A DNA stretch of 64,000 nt from Lytechinus variegatus (Eukaryota; Echinodermata; Echinoidea; Temnopleuroida; Toxopneustidae). Both the position numbers and the translations under genes were made by a program. The stretch covers positions 29,277,830-29,341,829 of the forward strand of contig NC_054754.1 of assembly GCF_018143015.1 (NCBI RefSeq), written 5' to 3'. The notes beneath the pieces were generated by a model. It was not told where the DNA came from. It made no database searches and saw nothing but the letters and a program-made list of their open reading frames with translations. This document shows, piece by piece, positions 53,601-63,401 of this stretch (its first letter is position 1; each line of letters starts with the position of its first letter).

Positions 53601-56600
53601 GAAAATAAAAATATTTCATATTATAAAAAAAAAATAGTGAGTGAGTGATGTCATCAACTTTCTCATTTTGATGTAACTGGCTCGTTCATATAACTATTTT
53701 GTTGAAAATAAAGTGAAACTTTAAAATGCCATAACTTTCTTATTTTACATCTGATTTTGATGAAATTTTCAGTGTTATGCTTGTTGAATTTTTCTCTTTT
53801 TATTCAAATCAAGTTTTTGTAGGGGTGAACTTGTCCTTTAAATCTTTTAATTTGATACACCCCTTGGCGAAACTGGAATTTCCCATTATACAGTGAGGAC
53901 ACACCCCCTCCACACACACAGGCACTCAGTACACTGGAATTGCCCATGCATGTCCAAGGCACATTGGAGCCCTGAACAGGAGAAATATTTTGGAGTAAAT
54001 CTAGATCACAATCAACAATAGGCTTAAGTTGTCCCTGGACTAGCAAATGTTGCATAATCTGTTGATAACAACTGGTAATTGGTGGCATAAATTAGGCCCA
54101 GCTTACAAAGTTTTGCTTGAAAAAATTGCTCTATTTGCTATTTGGGGTGCGTTTATTCAACACTTTTTTACCCTAGAATCATGATTCAAATCACGATTCT
54201 GCAGAATCACGATTGCGTTTAGTCGAAAGTGGAAATAAACGTCTTTCAAATCACAAACATGAAACACGGAAAAAGGAGTGTTTTGAAAGATGTTTCTGTA
54301 GAATCATGAACGAAAAAGGTCGTATAAACGATATCGTGATTTGAATCATGATTCTATGACGTCATTGTGTCGTGCTTCCTGGTTCGACTCAAAGGCGCGC
54401 GCTGTGTTTCGTGCAGGTTAATTTTCGTGTAGCAGTACTGCCAGTGTACTAGTACCGGTATATGCCAATTGTCACATGCATTTAATAGGAATTATCATTC
54501 TGTGTATTGTACCCCCGGGGTTGTACTGTAGCGTCATTTGTATAGTTCATTGTTTTCATCATTCATGTCTTCAAGTTCCATTTGGACTAACGATGAACTC
54601 AGGGCTCTGCTTGTGCTTTGGGCTCAGCCTGATAGCACAAGCATCCCTTACCGGGATTCACAGAAATTGAATACAAGTAAACAAAAACTATACGAGGTAC
54701 AATACACGGAATTCTGGAAGTAAAAGATTTATTTTGATTCGCACTGGATCGGCCCGAATTCAGGGAGAAACAGCGTTAGAAAGATGGTCGTATAAACGCT
54801 GATTCTGTCGGATCGTGATTCATGTTGCTGTTTTGAATCATGATTCAAATCGTGATTCAAATCATGATTCTGGGTTGAGGTCGCATAAACGCAGCCTAAG
54901 ATGGGTGTGTACAGACTACAGATTTGCTATGTAAAAATGCTGGGTAGCCAACTGAAGCTTCCCTTATTTCAATCAAACTAGTGCTATGTGTTTACCTATT
55001 CGTTAATGAATTAAAATAAAAGAATTCTATTTGTAGATACCAGAGAGTTAGCTTTTGATTTTCAAATGCTATTGAAATTCCAGCTTCTATTCATTTCTGC
55101 ATGCATGGTTTGACAAACATATTCACTCTGCTATTATCTCTGTGGTACACAATTTCCAGTGTTTTCTTTTATGCATGTATAACCACACTTCAAATTAATG
55201 AAACCAGGTTCAAGTTTTAATCCTGGTATTGGAAACACCACATACATTTCAGTGGTTTACAGTATAACATGTGTTAAGTCCTGGGGAGTGTTTCACAAAG
55301 ATTTAAGTATGACTGAGGTCGCAGTTAAATGCTGACACGTATCTGAAATGCAACGCGCAATCTTATTGATCAATACGAAGTAGTGCGCGTCCTCTTTGCA
55401 TATGATCTGACCAGTGCGGTCAAGCCTTTTATACCTCGGGCAACTATGCATTTAAGTGCGACTCTAAGTCATACTTAAAACTTTGTGAAACACCCCCCTT
55501 GAAAGGAAAACAAGTGGATAGACTCGAGATATTAGACAAAACAAAAGGCGAGAAATTGGAGGTACTGGATCTTCTTAATTTGAAAATATTTTGTACTCTC
55601 AAACCAGATAAAAAAATCTCCAAAGCTGTTCAAGTTACAAAATTTTTATATACTTATTGTTTTCCCAGCTAATATTTATTATCATTTTTACTTTAAATGA
55701 TCAAAATCATTTATCTTTAAAACTGGTCATGATCCATAGATGCCAAGTGTAATATATGTTCACTGAATGCCAATAACTACTTACTGTAAATTTTAATTTG
55801 CTTATTTTTAGGTGTTTATCATTGGACCAGACAAGAAGCTTAAGCTGTCCATCCTTTATCCAGCTACTACTGGCAGAAACTTTGAGTAAGTATAGTAGGC
55901 CTATCGGAAGACCAGCATTAGCTTCCTTGAGGGGATGGCGACCCTAACAAAAAGTCTATTTGAATAAAAGAGAAATATCAAACAAACAATTCCGAAAACC
56001 ATATGAATGCGAGCCTTGTTGGCCCCCAAGAGAGAAGTGCACATATTGTCAGGAGATAGAAATTGGCTTGCCTTTGGTCATGTTTGGCATGATATATTCA
56101 TAAAGACTATTCTTCAGGGCACTTTCACACATAAGGCCTAAATAGAGGCAATTGTACCATGGTATACAACCATTCAATTAAAATCAGAATTTTCTTTAGT
56201 GTACATGATGACATAAGTATAATGATGTAAATCTGCACCGTCCATGGTTTTGTACCATGGTTCAATTTAAACCTTTTCTAGAAAAGGCGAAAGTGACTCT
56301 TGAATGCTTTTATATCGGGGACCCATTTCATGCAGAGTTATAAAATGGTAAAATTGTCATAATAACTACCATGAAATCCTTGATTGTGATAGGCTGCTGA
56401 GCCTACAATGGTAGTTGCCACAACGGCAAAGTACAACACTTTTAATTTTAAGTCTTTTATGAATCAGGCCCCAGGAGAATTGTGAGAAAGTCGGAGAGCA
56501 AGTTTGATTATGTAGATCAGCCCTTAATAGGCTGCCGTCTCATTGTACACGCTTCCATCATATTCTTGTGTGCACTCTGCACTACAGTCCTCAATGGATT

Positions 56601-57552
56601 TTTCAAATGTATTTTGTATGAGCCTATGGGGGTATATGTGTAAAACATTGTAACATTTGGCAATGCTGCCCTCAATGTTTAATGTTTTACAGGTTTAAAG
56701 GCTTGTCTGCAGTTTACAGGTCACATTACCCTTCGCTTGAGTAATCCATGAATAAGATCAATAAAGCAATGGTTCTAGAAGTCTCTAATTTTGTTTTCCT
56801 TTCTTTTGTATTTGCAGTGAGATTCTCCGTGTTATCGACTCTCTCCAGTTGACAGCCACGAAAAGGGTCGCAACCCCAGCAAATTGGACGGTATTATGAC
56901 ATGAGATTTAGTATTTCTTATTCAATTTCATAGAATATATGAAATATAAAAGAGACAGAGGCTCTGTTGAATAGATGCACATAAATGCACCTATTGTTTG
57001 GTGCTATGTCTAGCAAGCTACCAGCTTGTAAAAAACAAACTGTTTAAATAGACTTATATGTAGACATTTTATTCCTATATTTCTTGCCAATGAAAATTTT
57101 GTCATGCATGTACTACGGGTATAATAATGTTGCATTAAATGTTTTTCTCTGTCGTATTGACAAACTATGAGCTGGTTTTTAAACAGGCCTGCTGATTGTA
57201 ACATGTTATTGTTGGCCTTCTCCATTCTCAAAAGGCGAAAGGTCACATTTTTCAAGTACTTGGTATAAATTAGTTCTGGATCGAACCCATGACCTCCCAT
57301 TCGTGAGGCAGGTGCTTTACCACTGAGCTACCATGCCTGGTTATACTTATTTACATGTATATCATTTTAAAGGGAATATTTGTATATTTTGTATTCTCAC
57401 TTCTCATATGTCTTTTGTCGTAACAGAGTGGCAACGAGTGCATGGTGCTTCCAAATATTCCAGATGAGGAGGCTCGAAAGCTCTTCCCGAACTTTAGGAA
57501 GCAGGATGTCCCATCAGGAAAAAACTACATGCGATTTACCCCTCAACCCTAA
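44536..57552 (+). CDS. PRDX6: peroxiredoxin 6 (1-Cys peroxiredoxin), six exons
   Basis: 1-Cys peroxiredoxin that reduces hydrogen peroxide and phospholipid hydroperoxides; mammalian PRDX6 also has acidic phospholipase A2 activity. Exons: 44536-44621, 47083-47239, 47803-47943, 55812-55885, 56818-56890, 57427-57552, all GT..AG, adding to 218 residues (human 224). The peroxidatic cysteine is C44 in HPADYTPVCTTELG. The residues matching the human phospholipase triad are present: H23 (QFHSW), S29 (GDSWG) and D135 (IGPDKK). Strongly family-like segments follow: RNVKLIALSCDDVESH, FGMLDPDEKDAAG, KLKLSILYPATTGRNFDEIL, TATKRVATPANW and SGKNYMRFTPQP. No signal peptide, so cytosolic, possibly also lysosomal as in mammals. 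The start ATG opens the family's usual MP.LGDV.P.F. Introns 1 and 3 are long (2.5 and 7.9 kb) and filled with MITEs; the coding part shows no break. Confidence 0.95.
44659..44890 (+). mobile_element. MITE, TGTCCGGACAC family, copy 2, in PRDX6 intron 1
   Basis: GATGGGGGTCGGGTGTCCGG on the left and CAACCTGTCCGGAAAAACAA near the right. It follows 37098-37332 in reverse orientation. It begins less than 40 bp after the exon 1 donor. Confidence 0.7.
45098..45560. mobile_element. MITE with GTCTGCGCAC ends, PRDX6 intron 1
   Basis: The left part has CCCCCATGTCTGCGCGG and CCCAAGTCTGCGCACC. The right part has GTGCGCAGACATGGGG and AGGTGCGCAGACTTGTGG, so the repeats are inverted. Borders approximate. Confidence 0.6.
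46287..46667. mobile_element. MITE with ATACCCCTTTC ends, PRDX6 intron 1
   Basis: Left ATACCCCTTTCTTAAACCCA, right (minus) ATACCCTTTTCATAAACCCA. Words such as AATGCGG and TTATCCGCATTA recur inside in both orientations. Confidence 0.8.
47083..47239 (+). CDS. PRDX6: PRDX6 exon 2 (active-site cysteine)
   Basis: Acceptor TTTACTAG|TTGGGG, donor ATTGAG|GTAAGA. Encodes WGILFSHPADYTPVCTTELG with C44, up to ESHKGWIE. Confidence 0.95.
47803..47943 (+). CDS. PRDX6: PRDX6 exon 3
   Basis: Acceptor GATTGCAG|GACATC, donor CGTTGT|GTAAGT. Encodes DIKANSSFSQEWPYPIIADQ to AGIALTARC, 47 codons in phase 0. Confidence 0.95.
49096..49150. repeat. (CT)n microsatellite
   Basis: CTCTCTCTCTCTCTCTC run with minor interruptions, in PRDX6 intron 3. 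Confidence 0.85.
49680..49935. mobile_element. short MITE, GGGCCCCGTCTT family, copy 2, PRDX6 intron 3
   Basis: Ends GGCCCCGTCTTACAAAGAGT and, on the minus strand, GGGCCCCGTATTATGATCGA. The body is the reverse of 30033-30317. Confidence 0.8.
50365..50475. repeat. fragment resembling a LINE/SINE 3' tail
   Basis: CCATTTATATAGCACGGCTA, CTATATGCTCTACTGCGCTT and TACAT resemble the conserved ATTTATATAGCGC..GCGCTTTAC tails of L2/CR1-type LINEs and their SINEs. No body is recognisable. Confidence 0.4.
50615..50766. mobile_element. short MITE, GGGGCCCGTTGCATAAAACT ends, PRDX6 intron 3
   Basis: Left GGGGCCCGTTGCATAAAACT, right (minus) GGGGCCCGTTGCATAAAACT, a perfect 20-bp match. Inner pairing CTGAGAAAACT.AAGC with GCTTTTACCAGTTTTCTCAG. 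Confidence 0.88.
52110..52400 (-). mobile_element. probable LINE 3' end
   Basis: On + the tract TTCAATTCAATTCATTTCAC is followed by ATACATAATGACAAGAAAG-type A-rich sequence and CTGGATCTTTAAGTTCCAGC. Short terminal repeats of this kind end several LINE families on the minus strand. No reading frame; low certainty. Confidence 0.35.
53246..53837. mobile_element. TTAA-type palindromic MITE, best preserved copy
   Basis: TTAA on both sides (53242-53245, 53838-53841). Left arm AGGTCAAATCCACCTCAGAA, right (minus) AGGACAAGTTCACCCCTACA. Both arms contain AAGAAAGTTATG.CA, CAAAATAGTT.TATGAACGAG, CAGTTACATC and GTGAGTGA. In PRDX6 intron 3. Confidence 0.9.
54144..54896. mobile_element. DNA transposon remnant with MYB/SANT-like reading frame
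   Basis: Ends GGGGTGCGTTTATTCAAC and, on the minus strand, GGCTGCGTTTATGCGACC. Both subterminal parts are built from AATCATGATTC.AATC.TGATTC words. A short frame at 54565-54723 begins MSSSSIWTNDELRALLVLWA and is cut off soon after. WT.DEL.ALL..W fits the MYB/SANT-like protein of PIF/Harbinger elements. In PRDX6 intron 3. Confidence 0.6.
55283..55498. mobile_element. short MITE, GGGGAGTGTTTCACAAAG ends
   Basis: Left GGGGAGTGTTTCACAAAGAT, right (minus) GGGGGGTGTTTCACAAAGTT, with AAGTATGACT..G.CGCA pairing inside. It lies about 310 bp before PRDX6 exon 4. Confidence 0.85.
55812..55885 (+). CDS. PRDX6: PRDX6 exon 4
   Basis: Acceptor TATTTTTAG|GTGTTT, donor TTTGA|GTAAGT. Encodes VFIIGPDKKLKLSILYPATT and GRNF with a split D codon. 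Confidence 0.94.
55933..56005. repeat. fragment of the TTAA palindromic MITE family
   Basis: GGGGATGGCGACCCTAACAA, TATTTGAATAAAAGAGAAAT and CAAACAAACAATTCCGAAAA match the outer part of one arm only. Confidence 0.5.
56317..56472. mobile_element. short MITE, GGGGACCCATTTCATGCAGA ends
   Basis: Left GGGGACCCATTTCATGCAGA, right (minus) GGGGCCTGATTCATAAAAGA. Internal GTAGTT/AACTACC pairing. Similar build to 33244-33403. Confidence 0.65.
56818..56890 (+). CDS. PRDX6: PRDX6 exon 5
   Basis: Acceptor TATTTGCAG|TGAGAT, donor GGACG|GTATTA. Encodes EILRVIDSLQLTATKRVATP and ANWT. Confidence 0.94.
57262..57342 (-). repeat. tRNA-derived SINE head or tRNA pseudogene in PRDX6 intron 5
   Basis: Minus strand CATGGTAGCTCAGTGGTAAA (A box) and GGTCATGGGTTCGATCCAGA (B box). 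The acceptor arms do not pair. It ends about 85 bp before exon 6. Confidence 0.6.
57427..57552 (+). CDS. PRDX6: PRDX6 exon 6 and stop
   Basis: Acceptor CGTAACAG|AGTGGC. Encodes SGNECMVLPNIPDEEARKLF to NYMRFTPQP, stop TAA. Confidence 0.95.
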   Translation, partial: SGNECMVLPNIPDEEARKLFPNFRKQDVPSGKNYMRFTPQP

Positions 57553-58810
57553 AGTGACTTTTTCACCAAGTCAAGTCTTTACAAAATGAACACTCGTTCA
57601 TGTCATTTATGTGTATTCTATAAAGTGAGAATTATGTATGTTTTGTATTGAAATGGAATTTTAAAAATAGAGCTTGATTAACATTTGATTTCTTTTAAAA
57701 ACAATAAATTGAGTTGAAAGGTTCAAGATAGATTAAAGATGAATATTTTCTCTTATCTGTATTACGATTATTCCTTAATCTCTTAAAACATACTAGTTCT
57801 TTTAGTATAATTTGGTGGTTTGGTTACTAATATCCATACCTTTCTTCTGTTTAAAATACTTTTCTAGAGAAAGTAACAAGATGGATACATGTGTATATGT
57901 ATGTGTGTGTGAGTGTTATAAAAAAAATTGATAAAATCATGTTATATTTTCAAAGAAGATAAGTTTATTTTACCAAATTAGAAAATATCTTGAAGAAGTC
58001 TTTGTTTCTTAATACTAGTGCTGGATAATGCATGACAATTATTACACATTCCTTGTGTTTTTGTAAAAAAAAAGATTAAAATGCTTATAAAATAGGCCCA
58101 CTTACAGTGGTTTATAGACAAATTTCTTTGTGAAGTACCCAAAGATGCATTCACAGTAACTAGAATGAAAATTTCCCATAATGCAACTCAATAATCTGTC
58201 GAATCTGTTGTATGGAGAATATTAAATTTCCATGTGATAAAATGTTTATGAATATATGGTAAATGGAAGGAATGCACTATGCCAACTGTTATTGATGGTG
58301 ATATAACTAACTGTTCAATTTCATGCTTGGATAGCCACATTTGTTTTGTACATCAAACCTCTACAAATTGTAGAGAACACTCGTGTAGACTCACTATCAA
58401 ATTCCATGGATATCCATGAAAGCTTGTTCATGATGAAAATGGACTTTTATCGTAAAATCACAATTTGATTTGGGTTTGAAGGATTTATCAACTTTCAGTT
58501 CTTTGGATGGATGGGATAACTAAATCACATCAATTATTGCAATTGCAGTACTTACTTTTTTATGACGCAGCTGAGTCCATCATGTTCATTACTTGAAAAG
58601 TGGAAAATGTGCCTTTGCTATTGACACATCACAGGTGTTGACTGTCTTTTCACAATAATTGTCGTAAAGGAGAAATCATGTCTTATGGTGTTTAATAATG
58701 CTGATAGATTGGATGACCTTGAATAAGGTTGTGCCTTCTGTTCAAATAAACAGATATGTGACTGTCACCAAATAAAATCAATTGGAGAAATAAAATGTGT
58801 GTTTTTTGTT
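57553..58810 (+). promoter_or_regulatory. PRDX6 3' UTR with poly(A) signals
   Basis: AATAAA occurs at 57703-57708, 58744-58749, 58771-58776 and near 58789, followed by a GT/T-rich stretch (GTGTGTTTTTTG) at 58796-58808. The last cluster fits a main cleavage site near 58800. An early site near 57.7 kb could give a short form. Confidence 0.6.
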
Positions 58811-58823
58811 TATTAATTGTTTA

Positions 58824-58968
58824 GGATGAGAAGGAGGAAGAGGATGATGAGAAAGGGAGGGGGAGGAAAATGGGTGGGGAGGTTGAAGAAGGAAGGGGAT
58901 AAGGAGCAGTTGTGGAGGATGATAAGAAAGACGAAGAGCAGGAGGGAGAGTAGTAGAAGACGGAAAGG
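58824..58968. repeat. purine-rich low-complexity tract
   Basis: About 145 bp of GGAGGAAGAGGATGATGAGA-like sequence directly before a TTAA element. Confidence 0.7.
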
Positions 58969-58973
58969 GTTAA

Positions 58974-59567
58974 AGGGGAATCCAACCCAAATAAAAACTT
59001 GTTTTTATAAGAAAAAGAAAAATCAGACAAGTTGGTAGGTGAAAGTTTGAACAATATTGGACAAATAACAAGAAAGTTATGAATTTCTAAAAGTTGTAAA
59101 TATTGGTAATCACTATACCCATGGAGACTTCAAATTGGCCGCTTATGTGATGTCATAGTGATGTAAGGCAAGGACACTCTTCCATGTACTCCAATACATA
59201 TTATGGCTAAAATGTCATTTTCCCCAAAAGTCTTATTTCAAATTATATTTTTCTTTCATGAGGACATTAAACAATATACTACCTGGGATATATTTAGATT
59301 ACTGCCCCAGGGGAATGGGTACTTAGGAGAAAACCACAAATCCCTGATAATAAAGTACATGGCCTATGGGAAAGTTGTCCTTGCCCCTTGTCATAATTTA
59401 CTTACCCAGTTGCCAATTTGAAATATACATGTTTTTAGTGATCTCAATTTTAAAGCAGCTATAATTTTCTTATTGCTTGTCCGATTTCTTTCAAACTTTC
59501 ACCATTCTGTTTAATTCATTTTTCTCCTTCCCAACACAACATTCTATGGCCAAGGCTGGATTCCCCT
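58974..59567. mobile_element. TTAA-flanked MITE, AGGGGAATCCAACCC ends
   Basis: TTAA at 58970-58973 and 59568-59571. Ends AGGGGAATCCAACCCAAATA and, on the minus strand, AGGGGAATCCAGCCTTGGCC. Subterminal GAAAGTTTGAA/TTCAAACTTTC, plus AGAAAGTTATGAATTTCTAA with its partner. It is a second TTAA family, distinct from the 53.2 kb one. Confidence 0.88.
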
Positions 59568-59571
59568 TTAA

Positions 59572-60598
59572 GAAGGAGGGGGTCCCAGCCCGGATGGAGA
59601 AGAAGGAGGAAAGGGGAAGAGAAGCAGTGGAACAGGAAAAGGCGGAGAAGAAGAGATTGTAATAGAGGAGGATGTGAAACTAGAAGAATAATTAGCAAGC
59701 AGGAGTGTTGTTCAATGGTTTGGATCGAGGAGAGTGGAGCCAGAGTGAAAAAAACACAAATTTTCGTTAATGTTCTGCATGCCGAATAAAAATACAGAAT
59801 TTTTTTGTGGAGAATTTTATACATTTTAAAAGTATTTTCATGCCAATGTAATTGGTTTAGTGATTTTAAATTGTAAAAAAAACACCATATTTTTCAATGC
59901 GCATTGTGAATTTTTCAAGTTGTCAAAATTATTTGTGGGGTCAGTTTGAACCAAAATGGGGGTGAATTGCTCCACCCCTGATTGATGCATCTGGAGCAAG
60001 AGACGGGAGAACAGCAGGAACTGGAAGAAGAAAAGCGCAATGCTAGCAGGGAAAATAACGAATTTTTTACATGTTACAAAAATAAGGTAAAAATAAGACA
60101 AAGAACAATGCAATAACAGTATAGGCCCAAATGGGATATACATGTATTGAGAACAATTACACAACCTTCCCAGACTATTTCCCAAAGTACTTTATATCAA
60201 ACAGGTTCATTAATATATCAATGAATATATCAAACTTAAAATTCGACGAGACAAATATCTGACAGAACCGGCTGATCAACAGAAAAATGCATAAGGAAAC
60301 ATAGACACTTCAGCGGAGTAGAGTGATAAAGCAGAAGGATTTTTCACAATGTGGAAAACAATATCACAAGAAAAGAAAGTTGGAGATCATTGCTTTAATT
60401 GGGGAATTGGGCACACCTGAAACATGACTTCAGGTGTTAAATGCCAAATGATATGCATATCAGTTGGGGAGCAAATTTTCTTTTATAGAAAATAGGTATA
60501 GGCAAAAAATAAGGGCATTTTCTTTTTTGGACAGATGAAGGTGAAGGGTGTACTGTATAGTAGTTATTTTCTGTATAAAATCAATTAAAAACTGATGG
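59572..60598. other. intergenic, no gene seen
   Basis: A purine-rich tract (59573-59700) followed by unremarkable sequence. Confidence 0.45.
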
Positions 60599-60636
60599 AT
60601 AACTCATTTTCAGTTTTAAAACTGAAAATGAGTTAT
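60599..60636. repeat. perfect 38-bp palindrome
   Basis: ATAACTCATTTTCAGTTTT followed directly by its exact reverse complement, with no spacer. No target duplication or transposon end stands beside it. Confidence 0.95.
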
Positions 60637-60692
60637 CAACACAATAACACTGTTCTTTGGCTCCAGCACCCGATTCGTAACCTATAAGCAGC

Positions 60693-60818
60693 TAGGGGCC
60701 ACAAAAAAAAAACATTCAGCTATGTGGTCATTTTTAAGTTTTTGTACAGGCTTGGTTTTGGAAAAAAAAGGGGGGGGGGCTGAAGCCCACCCAGCGCCCT
60801 GTCGTTTTGTGGCCCCTG
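60693..60818. mobile_element. short hAT-style MITE
   Basis: Ends TAGGGGCCACAAAAAAAAA and, on the minus strand, CAGGGGCCACAAAACGACAG. Internal G-run. No clear target duplication. Confidence 0.65.
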
Positions 60819-60820
60819 AC

Positions 60821-61740
60821 TAGAACTTGAGGGGTCTTAATATAGAGATGGTCGAGATAAAATAAAATGGACACTGAGTTAAGAGGGGGTATAGGCCTAC
60901 ATATAAAAATAATGCAGCCAACATCTAGTACCTCAAAGTGGAAACTGTAAGCACAAATCAGATGAAATGGGCACTATTATATTATCAATTAAGTTATAGG
61001 GCAATTTATCAGGCCTTGGAGGTGGCACTTCTCTATCGGAAGATACTAGATGTACTGGTGAAAATCATCTTTTGCCATTGTGATTAAAAAGGTGTATTGC
61101 ATGCCTTGTATAGTTCGTTTATAAAAAAAAAACCTTGACTCAAAGAATTCCCACACGCAAAACTTAAGAATGAAACCAAAACCTTCATGTAGACTAGCAT
61201 AGCTAGGGATGTGAAGTTATCTAGAAACCTGAAAATAATGATTAAACTAAATGACAAATATAAAAAATGAAATAAAAACAAAGCCTGACCAGCATGATTT
61301 ATCCTTGTATCTTTATCCATGCACATTATAAAGCAATAATTTTGTTTTGGTGGGGTTATTTCAGGGTAGAAATGAACATTGAAAAAATCTTTGTGTTTTC
61401 ACAGTAGAGTAGGATATGAAAATTGATGTTTTTTTTTCCTTTTCTTTTTTCTTACCTTTTCATAAATGCGTGATAACCAAGCTGGATATGGGAGTTTCGT
61501 TTGTTGTTAAATTTTTTTCAATTATAATTTGTACAGTTAATTATCATTTGGTAATCGACTCTTCTGTTTCTGAGGTAAGAATCTGAGTTCAAGTTCATCC
61601 CTCATATTTGCAATGAAACTAAAGGAATTGTGATGTATATTTTATGATATAATTTATTGGAGGGCGAGTAGTATGATTGAAAAGAAGAGTGAATGCTCAG
61701 TATCGAAATTTTGAGTTTCTGATTGAGAGTACCTGTGCTT
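60821..61740. other. intergenic, no gene seen
   Basis: AT-rich; no repeat ends or coding segments recognised. Confidence 0.45.
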
Positions 61741-62009
61741 GGAAATTGGACATGGAGCGTCGCTCTGTGACAGACTGGCGCTGGGTCACTGCTGCAAGCC
61801 TACCGTACTCATGAGTGTCGGCCGCCGGCTGGCGGGGGCGGCGGAGGGGGTGGGATCGGGACCCGGCCCAGGCTGGGCTGGTGCTGTGTCTGATACTACT
61901 AACTAGAATAGACAGAGTATTTTAGTTGGATGAAGTCCCTGGCTGTGGTCACACATGTCTACTTCTCCATTTTTCGTACAGTGCCGTGGCCGCCGCCGCC
62001 GCCATGATG
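61740..62009 (+). promoter_or_regulatory. CpG-rich stretch with possible first exon (start codon and splice donor)
   Basis: 61760-61880 is much richer in G, C and CpG than its surroundings. It is followed by a GCCGCCGCCGCC run and ATGATG at 62004-62009, which matches a strong translation start context (GCCGCCATG). A GT donor (GTAGGC) follows directly. Phase 0 after ATGATG fits the phase-0 exon at 63402. This is an inference; transcript data are needed to link them. Confidence 0.35.
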
Positions 62010-62014
62010 GTAGG

Positions 62015-62524
62015 CCCCCGGGGGGGGCACTCGACCAAAAAAGTGGTGGGGGTGTGCCGCGGGCGAGACAAAAAACGGGGGCCTTGGAGCGGGCTTATTG
62101 TAAAAAGGAGGGTCCTTGGAACGGGCTTCGGAACGACAAATGTTTGTGAAAACGGGGGTCCTTGGAACGGATCGCCAGCGTGTGAGCGCGTATGCATCCC
62201 TACGGAACGGTCATGCGTGCATGATGCAGCTAGCGCGGCCTCCGCCGGCGAGCTCTGCGGCCGCTTTTCACCAAAATTGCAGCTCATTCAACGCGATCGG
62301 AGCGGCGTAACGAAAAATATGCGAAGCTTTGGAGCGGATTTCTCTCTTCTTTTTTCTCGATAAGAAGAAAATGCTATGCCTTGGAGCGGCTTTCTTTGTT
62401 CTTTTTCTCAACAAGGCAAAAATGCTATGCCTTGGAACGGAAATTTGAGTGTAAAAATGGGGGTCCCCTCCGCGGCACATACCCACTATGCGTTATATAC
62501 TGAGTGCCCCCCCCCCCCCGGGGG
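62015..62524. mobile_element. MITE, CCCCCGGGGGGGGCACTC ends
   Basis: Left CCCCCGGGGGGGGCACTCGA, right (minus) a C/G run followed by GGGGGGGCACTCAGTATA. GTAGG(C) stands on both sides. The word CCTTGGA(A/G)CGG occurs six times inside and GGGGGTCC several times. It shares the G/C-run style of MITE A but is another sequence. Confidence 0.8.
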
Positions 62525-63401
62525 TAGGCCTACCTTCTTACTTCAAATGTTTAGGCCTAATATTAATTATTTTATTAAAATCGGCTTTAGGCCTACTGTT
62601 TCCACTTCCAATAAAAAGAAGAAAAGCCTCGGCTGTCGGCTCGGTCTCTTCTCTCAAGCTAGTCTTTAAGATTATTGAAAGACTAAAAGTGAATAATGAT
62701 GACTGAAATTAAAAGTGACTCTGTAATTGACTGGGCTGATGGCAGGAGAGGATCTAGTCCTTCCGTTGCTGGCGTTAGCTCTGACAAATAAGCTTTCAAT
62801 CGTGGTGTGCATCAGTTTTTTTGCTCTTTATATTCTTCATGTTACCACTCGGTGAATCACACACTGCGATTTGCAAGATGACAGTAGTGTAGCATAAATG
62901 ATTGCGTACAAGGTCAAGGATGCATCATTGTAGTAAATTGGAAAGACTTTCATCCCCTCCAATAATAAAAAAAAAATCTACAACAAAACCCCCTAGGCCC
63001 CTATGTTTTTATCATTTTTTTTCCACTTCTGGTTGGCCTGAGATTCGAACCTCTGGTTGCAGAACGGGGCATTGCCTTACAGAGCTAGCAGATATTCCTG
63101 AAAGCTGTGGGTTTCATTGTCATTATAATCTGATGTTACGACTAGTCTAGTCTCCAAGGTTATAGGGGATTTTTTTTTCTGACTAAATAAACTGATGCAC
63201 TCTTCTTTCTTAACTCTCTGAGGTAGATATGACTTGATAAACTTCCGTATTTTTTTTTCCAATTTTGAGTGGACATAATGGAAGTCTTCCTCGTAAATTA
63301 TATGTCTGAGGCATAGTCTTGTACAATGGTTTTTTGTGTTTGTACATGTAGATCCTATATTCACAAACAAGGATATCTCTCATTTGTATTGTTGCATACA
63401 G
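62525..63401. other. possible intron 1 of the right-edge gene
   Basis: Holds a tRNA-like block (63030-63110, minus) and otherwise unrecognised sequence. Confidence 0.35.
63030..63110 (-). repeat. tRNA-derived SINE head or tRNA pseudogene
   Basis: Minus strand TGCTAGCTCTGTAAGGCAAT (A-box-like) and AACCAGAGGTTCGAATCTCA (B box). No paired acceptor stem. Confidence 0.5.

Noticed and set aside
59516-59824. Minus-strand open frame rich in L, S and P
   Set aside because: Translation of a purine-rich tract; no supporting splice or start context.
61926-62363. 145-residue open frame with poly-alanine
   Set aside because: GCC-repeat followed by the interior of a MITE; frame runs across a predicted splice donor and a target duplication.
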